Source of the DNA: Thermohalobaculum sp045106875
GTDB taxonomy: Bacteria; Pseudomonadota; Alphaproteobacteria; Rhodobacterales; Rhodobacteraceae
DNA: 5,853 bases
Assembly (NCBI GenBank): GCA_045106875.1
Contig: JBGCFK010000003.1
Span: 1-5,853, forward strand
Reading direction: 5' to 3'
Positions 1 through 4,900 of the stretch are shown here, piece after piece. Each line of letters begins with the position of its first letter. Position 1 is the first letter of the stretch. Under the pieces are notes generated by a model, which was not told the DNA's origin, made no database searches, and saw only the letters and a list, made by a program, of their open reading frames with translations. The translations under genes and the position numbers were made by a program.

Positions 1-1
1 C

Positions 2-541
2 CAAGCGTTGTGCGACCGGCTGGGCAAGCCGCTGATCGTGCGCTCGGCCTACCGCAGTCCCGAACACAACCGCTCCGTCGGCGGGGCAACCCGGTCGAAG
101 CACATGGACGGTGCGGCCTTCGACATCGCCATGACGAACCACGACCCAGTGGCGTTCGAGACGGCGGCACGTGTGGTTGGTTTCCTCGGGTTTGGATTTT
201 ATCCGCGCTCGGGGTTCATGCATGTCGATCTTGGCCCCACGCGCCAATGGGGCGAGCGCTTCCCAGTCCGCGCGACTGCATTCGCCGAAGAAACTCCACC
301 AGCGCGCGAAGTGCTGGCCGCCAGCCGCACCATGAAGGGCGGTGGCGCGGCTGGCGTGGCAACGTTGAGCGCAGCCGGGGTCGAGGTGGCGCAAGGCGTC
401 CTAGCAGAGACCCAGACCGCCATCCTGCCGCTCGTGCCATATCTCGACACGCTGCGCGGGGTGTTCATCGCCTTGGCGCTCGGTGGGATCGCAGTCACGA
501 TCTACGCGCGGCTCGACGACTGGAAACGGGGGAGGCGATGA
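2..541 (+). CDS. Phage-type endolysin, M15-like peptidase with C-terminal membrane segment (5' partial)
   Basis: The frame is open to the left window edge, so the true start lies upstream; the TTG at 8 is only an internal codon (the frame reads Gln-Ala-Leu-Cys at the edge). The N-terminal half matches the M15 / YcbK-like D,D-carboxypeptidase fold: a SAYRSPEHN block, then SKHMDGAAFD with probable zinc ligands His (101-103) and Asp (122-124), then GFMHVDLGP with the third ligand His (221-223). Such enzymes cleave the peptide stems of peptidoglycan. After an Ala/Gly-rich linker the last ~35 residues hold a hydrophobic stretch (about GVFIALALGGIAVTIYA) followed by a basic tail (DDWKRGRR), so the protein is probably membrane-anchored or carries a holin-like tail. 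It overlaps the next gene by four bases (ATGA), suggesting translational coupling in a lysis operon. The family call is firm; the membrane role of the tail is inferred. Confidence 0.85.
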   Translation, partial: QALCDRLGKPLIVRSAYRSPEHNRSVGGATRSKHMDGAAFDIAMTNHDPVAFETAARVVGFLGFGFYPRSGFMHVDLGPTRQWGERFPVRATAFAEETPPAREVLAASRTMKGGGAAGVATLSAAGVEVAQGVLAETQTAILPLVPYLDTLRGVFIALALGGIAVTIYARLDDWKRGRR

Positions 542-795
542 TCGGCGAGCTCCTCACTGGGATCGCCACCAGCCCATGGATGCGGGCGGTGCTGCGACAC
601 GGTGCAATTGTGCTCGCCATCGTTCTGTTCCTACTGTCGATCCGCCGCTCCGGCGAGCGCGTCGGGCGGATCGCTGAACGTCTCGAAACCACGGAGAAGG
701 CCAATGAAATCCAACGCCGGATGCTGGAGGCGGCCGCTCGCCGCCCTCGCGATCGCGACGAGCTGGTTGACCGGCTGCGCGACGGCGGGTTTTGA
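538..795 (+). CDS. Small membrane/coiled-coil protein, probable Rz-like inner-membrane spanin
   Basis: An 85-residue protein whose ATG overlaps the TGA of the endolysin gene; a GGAGG at 531-535 lies close before it. Residues ~22-35 form one transmembrane helix (GAIVLAIVLFLLSI), followed by a charged, probably coiled-coil region (GERVGRIAERLETTEKANEI) and a C-terminal RDRDELVDRLRDGGF segment. One N-terminal membrane anchor plus a periplasmic helix is the layout of i-spanins, which link to an outer-membrane lipoprotein and fuse the two membranes in the last step of phage lysis. The strongest support is context: an endolysin lies directly upstream and a lipoprotein frame is embedded in the +1 phase from 704, as in lambda Rz/Rz1. 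A holin-related small membrane protein is the alternative. The sequence itself looks intact. Confidence 0.7.
   Translation: MIGELLTGIATSPWMRAVLRHGAIVLAIVLFLLSIRRSGERVGRIAERLETTEKANEIQRRMLEAAARRPRDRDELVDRLRDGGF
693..700 (+). promoter_or_regulatory. Ribosome binding site of the embedded lipoprotein gene
   Basis: GGAGAAGG lies 3 bases before the ATG at 704 (the GGAG core is 7 bases before it). It sits inside the coding region of the Rz-like gene and supports 704 rather than the upstream TTG/CTG-type codons as the start of the overlapping lipoprotein. Confidence 0.55.
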
Positions 796-1273
796 AGCGA
801 ACGGTTTGGCGGCATGTCCGCCGGTCGTGGATTATAGTCGGGAGTTTCAGGCGCGGGCGGCCGAGGAATTGGTGCTGCTGCCGGACAGATCGGCCATCTC
901 TGAGATGCTGACCCGTCCAACTCATTCTCTGTTTGGCCATGCAGGCGTGTCCTTCGAGCCGCGCCATCCAAAGCTCGCCGAGCTGATGCGCCGCGCCGAA
1001 GAGGATGTCCTGGCCTACAAGACGTTCCCGAGGGATCACTGGCCCAAGATCCATTCCACCAACCCGCTCGAGCGCCTCAACAAGGAGATTAAGCGCAGGA
1101 CCAACGTCATCGGCATCTTCCCGAACGAGGCCGCCATCACGCGCCTCGTCGGCGCGCTCATGCTGGAACAGAGCGACGAGTGGGCCGTTACACGCCGCTG
1201 CATGACACTGGAAACTGTCGCCGCTGTCTGCGAGGATAATGACATGGACCCGGCGTTGATAGCCGCCCTGTAA
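704..1273 (+). pseudogene. Rz1-like spanin lipoprotein truncated and fused in frame to an IS256 transposase C-terminus
   Basis: The ATG at 704 lies inside the Rz-like gene in the +1 phase and opens a 189-codon frame ending at TAA 1271-1273. Residues 1-25 are a lipoprotein signal peptide: a basic start, a hydrophobic stretch (PLAALAIATSW) and the lipobox LTGC with Cys25 as the lipidated residue. Residues 26-69 (including CPPVVDYSREFQARAAEEL) resemble the mature part of Rz1-like o-spanins of alphaproteobacterial prophages. After ...SAISEML (nucleotide 910) that similarity stops. Residues 70-82 match nothing I recognise, and from about residue 86 the frame is the C-terminal ~100 residues of an IS256-type transposase. 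The overlapping Rz/Rz1 layout is seen directly. I infer that insertion followed by deletion removed the natural Rz1 end and all but the end of the transposase. The fusion may still be made as a lipoprotein with a foreign tail, but loss of function is more likely. Confidence 0.7.
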
Positions 1274-1330
1274 CTCGGATGCCGACCACAGTCGGAGGAT
1301 AGAATTACACCATCTCCTGGGACACTGCCC
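911..1330 (+). mobile_element. IS256-family remnant A: 3' end of transposase plus putative right terminal repeat
   Basis: From about 959 to 1273 the frame encodes the transposase C-terminus: RHPKLAELMRRAEEDVLAY, then HSTNPLERLNKEIKRR (1052-1099), the conserved IS256-family block thought to carry the last acidic residue of the DDE triad, then NVIGIFPNEAAITRLVGALM and EQSDEWAVTRR. A full family member has about 400 residues, so roughly three quarters, including both catalytic Asp residues, are missing and the copy cannot code for active transposase. The stretch after the stop, 1302-1330 (GAATTACACCATCTCCTGGG followed by ACACTGCCC), looks like an IS256-type terminal inverted repeat, but no matching left end exists in the window. 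The left border (911-958) is unassigned; it is where the element was joined to the lipoprotein gene. Confidence 0.85.
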
Positions 1331-1399
1331 GCCAAGCAGATCTTCAGGCCGCTCGCAGCCCTCCAGCAGTTCGTCCAACAGTTCTTTGGATATGGTCAT
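1331..1399 (-). mobile_element. IS256-family remnant B: first 23 codons of a transposase, minus strand
   Basis: Read on the minus strand, ATG at 1399-1397 begins MTISKELLDELLEGCERPED and then LLG, the characteristic N-terminus of a subgroup of IS256-family transposases. A GGAG Shine-Dalgarno (1408-1411, minus strand) lies 8 bases upstream. After 23 codons the similarity ends exactly where the putative terminal repeat of remnant A begins (1330/1331). The minus-strand frame stays open to 554, but beyond 1330 that is chance reading through the complement of other features. The opposed orientation and clean junction suggest element A was inserted into element B, or that both were joined by rearrangement. 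The upstream border of B, which should lie around 1430-1530, is not visible as a terminal repeat. Confidence 0.75.
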
Positions 1400-1692
1400 C
1401 GTCCTTGCTCCTCTCAGGAAGCATGGAACAGGCTTACCGAAGACCCAGACCGCGTCACGTCCATCGGATGGCGAAACTGGGCCAATGAGTTCTGATCAAT
1501 GATCTTTGGTATAACAGCGCTTTTGCGCTGGTGAATCTACGAAACCTGTCAATCCCGTTGGCAGACCGGGAGGTAAGAGCGGAGAGCCGGGCATGTCACC
1601 CCCAATCCCAAATCTCGCGCGCGGTCACAAATCTCCATAGGCCAAGCGGCCCAGGCAGCGCTCAAATATCATGCGATTTCGTGCATTGCAGC

Positions 1693-1753
1693 TTCTCGGA
1701 CGCAAGGCAGCCGACGTGCTCTAACCGCAATCACAGCGAGAGGCGTCCGAGAA
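1693..1753. repeat. 11-bp perfect inverted repeat with 39-base loop
   Basis: TTCTCGGACGC (1693-1703) is the exact reverse complement of GCGTCCGAGAA (1743-1753). With one bulged A the outer GC pairs (1691-1692 with 1755-1756) extend the stem. The loop is 39 bases. No T-run follows, so this does not look like a simple intrinsic terminator. It could be a structured RNA, a paired regulator site or an end of a small mobile element. The pairing is seen directly; the role is unknown. Confidence 0.6.
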
Positions 1754-1786
1754 AGCTACACATTTCCGGACGTATTCACAACACCT

Positions 1787-1819
1787 AGTCCTCCAGTCTA
1801 CGAAACAGAGTGGAGGACT
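1787..1819. repeat. 9-bp perfect inverted repeat upstream of the RTX gene
   Basis: AGTCCTCCA (1787-1795) pairs perfectly with TGGAGGACT (1811-1819) across a 15-base loop. It lies about 95 bases before the proposed start of the RTX gene. There is no following T-run, so an operator or transcript leader hairpin is as likely as a terminator. It is present by inspection; its function is not established. Confidence 0.55.
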
Positions 1820-1901
1820 GGCACGTCTGATGTGCTCAAAGCTTCTGAAATATTGATTGACTCTGAGTCTTCAGCTACGGTTCGATCGGCTTTAGGCGTT
1901 T

Positions 1902-1907
1902 GGAGGG
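1902..1907 (+). promoter_or_regulatory. Strong Shine-Dalgarno sequence before TTG 1915
   Basis: GGAGGG is followed after 7 bases by TTG at 1915-1917. This is the only well-placed ribosome binding site upstream of the M23 domain. It points to translation starting in frame 1 rather than in frame 2, where the rest of the protein lies. Confidence 0.5.
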
Positions 1908-1914
1908 AAATTTT

Positions 1915-1983
1915 TTGCCCAGCCCAGTCCATGCTAGCAGGTTTCGGCATCCGCTCGGGAACGGCCTGATCACGCCACTTTAA
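1915..1983 (+). other. Probable true N-terminus of the RTX protease, in frame 1, ending at TAA
   Basis: From TTG 1915, frame 1 reads MPSPVHASRFRHPLGNGLIT and then Pro-Leu before TAA 1981-1983. The segment FRHPLGNGLIT resembles what comes just before the DGFY...FHLG start of M23 domains in related secreted proteins, and the continuation (HFNDSDGFYEAF) is found immediately downstream in frame 2. A single extra base between about 1966 and 1981, or a +1 ribosomal shift at CTT TAA (1978-1983), would join the two. The frame-1 reading has a good ribosome binding site; frame 2 has none. The family resemblance is from memory and not searched. Confidence 0.5.
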
Positions 1984-4900
1984 TGATAGTGATGGTTTCT
2001 ATGAGGCGTTCGGGTTCAATGAACCGAACCCGGATATCGGAGGCTCCTTTCATCTAGGTGCTGATTGGAATGGCGAAGGCGGCGGCAACACTGATCTGGG
2101 TGAGCCCGTCTACGCCATCGGCAATGCTACCGTCGTGTCGGTTGTGTCGGATCAAGGCGCGTCAACGACCGGTTTCGGAAACTACGTCGTGTTGCGACAC
2201 GACTTCGCCGAGCCCGTGCTGATCAACGGGCATACCGTCACACATGTCCACTCGCTGTACGCGCATCTCGATAGCGTTCAGTCGCTTTCTGTGGGGCAGC
2301 AGATCGGGATAGGGCAGCAGATCGGAACGCTTGGCTCCTCAGGATATTCCGATGTCGCGCATCTGCACCTCGAGATTACGCTTGGCGACACACTGCCGAC
2401 GGTGGACGATGGATACAATCCTGCGGGAGCTCCATCGAACTGGGTTGATCCGGTTGCGTTTGTTTCCTCGTGGCCCAGAGATCCGGCGATAGGGGAAATC
2501 ATCACCATTCATTCGACCGCCGATCTTCCGGCTGGAATCGACGCAACAGAAATCGTGGATTTCGACCTTAGTCAGCTCTTTGGTTATTGGGACGCTGGAG
2601 GAAGCTCGGGAGTTCACATCGGAGCCGGAGAGGTCCTAACCTCCGCTCATGGCTTCTTTGAACCTGATGGCTCAAATCCTGATGGTACCCTCAGCTCGTT
2701 CGCCATTGACGCCACCTTTGGTCGTAACATCGTTGACGCCATCCCAACTACTGTAAGCCTCCAATCTGATGATCCCGAGGTTAAGAATATTGGAGGCTAC
2801 TTCAATGAGCCGGTAGGTGGAGGCGGGCAGGATTTCGCACTGATTTCCACTGGTGCAATTGTTCCTGGCGCACCCAGTCAGTTTATTGTTTTTGAGAACG
2901 ATAATGATGCCTCTGGGAACGTCTTCTCGATTGGATACCCTGCACCCCCGGACGGCGTCATTCGTTCGCCAACTACCGATGGGGATACGCCCATACTAAC
3001 GACCGGGTTCCTGCAGCCGGAGAAGCTCAGCATCTCGACCAAATACAGTGAGACAATGTACGTGGCGGACGTCTGGGAGGTCCCGGGGCTTGGAGGGGCC
3101 AAAGGGCAGAGCGGGTCTGGGTTTTGGCTCGACTCCGATCCTGACGGAGACGGTTCGCAAGACCGTTTTCTGGCCGGTATCCTCGTCGATGGATCGGGTA
3201 GCAATGGATCGGGTTGGTCAGAAACCACCTATTTCGCTCCACTTTCTGGTATTTATTGGGCTCTCGCAGCAGAACTTCGAGCGCATCACAATGCTGATGA
3301 GTTCCCGACGCATACTCTCGTTTCCAAACAGACGGGGAACGGAAATCTTGCGGGTACCTTCTTAAATGAACGGATCTTCGGGGGCGCTTTTGACGACTCC
3401 CTGCATGGATGGGAAGGCAGAGATTTTCTTGCCGGGAGTGCCGGAAGAGATCAACTAGCAGGCGGCTCGGAAAGTGACGTCTTCTATTTCCAAAATGATG
3501 ACTATCCGCCCTTTACAAGTGTGAACCCGGATCTCATCACCGATTTCAACCAAGGCAATTCGGGTGTGTTCTCTGCATCTGAGGGTGACCTGATCGATCT
3601 CTCCGGTTTCCAGTTCGCGACTAGCACCGGTTTTGGCACGACGTCCACGGTACAACTTCGGTCGATTGAGGCAAGCGGAGGTCTGCCTGCGGGAGCCATC
3701 CTCGAAGTGAATGCTGGCGACGGTATCTGGCGGGCGATAGCACGACTGGACAACGTGACCTCGGGCCAATCCGTCCTGATCGCTCTCACGGATGCTCAGT
3801 CCGCCGCGCGAATAGGGGCCGAGTTCGTTGTCGATGAAGTTGGCGATGGGACGACGTGGTCGATTTCGCCGGGATCACAGAACGTGGCCGAAGACGATGT
3901 CACGATCACCTTTGCGATTGACCGCACTGGTGGCAACTTCGAAGCTGAGACAGTCTACGTAAGCACAGTCCAGATCCACGGAAGCTACAATGATGGTGAC
4001 TACGTTGGCCGTGCGAACGTCGCCGTGCCTTTCGCTGCCGGAGCCACGACTGAAACGTTCACCGTCCAGATCAATGCGGACGCGTTCACTGAGGCTGAAG
4101 AGACATTTGGTCTGATTGTCCAAGCGGACCTGAACGATCCGATTTCGACCTCACTCGCATCGTCGACATTCACAATAGAGGACGGATCGGCCCCGAGCGT
4201 ATCAGGCGACACCTACATCGGCGACGGTCTCGCCAACACGTGGTCGGGGACATCGAGTGCCGATCTGGCGTTCGGAGACGGCGGCGGCGACACGTTGGAT
4301 GGTCGCGGTGGTAACGACATCATCTTCGGTGGTGCCGGAAGCGACTCCATTGAAGGCGGCGCGGGTTCGGACATCATCGTTCTTGGCGAAGGCGTCGACT
4401 ATGCCGATGCAGGCGCGGGGAACGACTACATCGACGCGCGGCAAAGCTCTGCGCAAAACGAGACCATCATTGCGGGCGCAGGTGATGACACTATCATCGC
4501 CTCCGGGATCAGCAGTAGTTCAGACAGGATCCTGACCGTGGAGGGGGGTAGCGGTGAGGACACGCTAATCGTCGAAGCCACTCCGAATGGAAGCTTTAGA
4601 CAAGGCATTGTGACCCATCAGTTTGGTGCGGATGGCGAATTACTAACCCACTCGTCGGCATTCGAGGCCATCGAAGCTGCGATTGCGACCGGTGGCCCAC
4701 ACTATGTCTCGACTTCACAATTTTCTTCCGGCGGAGGTCGAGCCGGAGCCTGGATCCTTGCTGATGATATCGAACGGTTCGAGTACCGTGGCAGGGGCAA
4801 CGGCGATCTGTTCTTGGATTGGGACGGCACGTCGAACACCTTCCTCGGCGGTGGTGGCACTGACGCGCTCTACGCCGACTGGTCGGATGCGACGACGGAC

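Larger units (their letters stand above)
1400..1914. other. Intergenic region without a convincing gene
   Basis: This stretch is less GC-rich than the left module and I find no supported gene. A frame at 1531-1788 (+, GTG start) is open for 85 codons, but its product has no domain, membrane segment or good ribosome binding site. The first part (1400 to perhaps 1450) is probably the leader of the minus-strand transposase remnant. The rest holds two long inverted repeats (1693-1753 and 1787-1819), the short hairpin CAGCGC-TTTT-GCGCTG (1515-1530), the hyphenated palindrome GACTC-T-GAGTC (1859-1869), and the ribosome binding site of the RTX gene. No convincing promoter was found: TTGACT at 1857-1862 resembles a -35 box but lacks a good -10 partner. 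Confidence 0.6.

Noticed and set aside
10..795. A 261-codon + strand frame including the Rz-like gene
   Set aside because: The part before 538 is the shifted reading of the endolysin gene, rich in Arg/Pro/His. The real gene starts at ATG 538, overlapping the endolysin stop.
1282..1295. Small hairpin CCGAC-CACA-GTCGG after the transposase stop
   Set aside because: Five base pairs without a following T-run is too weak to call a terminator. It may be part of the IS end.
554..1399. Long minus-strand frame of 281 codons
   Set aside because: Only the first 23 codons (1399-1331) resemble a real protein, an IS256 transposase start. The rest is the complement of the + strand transposase tail and spanin genes in a GC-rich region where chance frames are long.
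1515..1530. Hairpin CAGCGC-TTTT-GCGCTG
   Set aside because: A perfect but very short stem without a T-run or nearby gene end. Not listed as a terminator.
1531..1788. An 85-codon + strand frame starting with GTG
   Set aside because: No good ribosome binding site, no recognisable domain or hydrophobic segment, and it contains both arms of the 11-bp inverted repeat. Treated as a chance frame.
1857..1886. Possible promoter: TTGACT with TTCGAT 18 bases later
   Set aside because: The -35-like box is good, but the -10 candidate matches the consensus at only half the positions. Alphaproteobacterial promoters cannot be called reliably on this.
2297..2332. Near-tandem duplication of GCAGCAGATCGG in the M23 domain
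   Set aside because: The encoded VGQQIGIGQQIGTLG fits the normal M23 pattern of a Gly-x-x-Val/Ile-x-x-Gly-Gln-x-Ile-Gly turn pair, so no special duplication event is needed.
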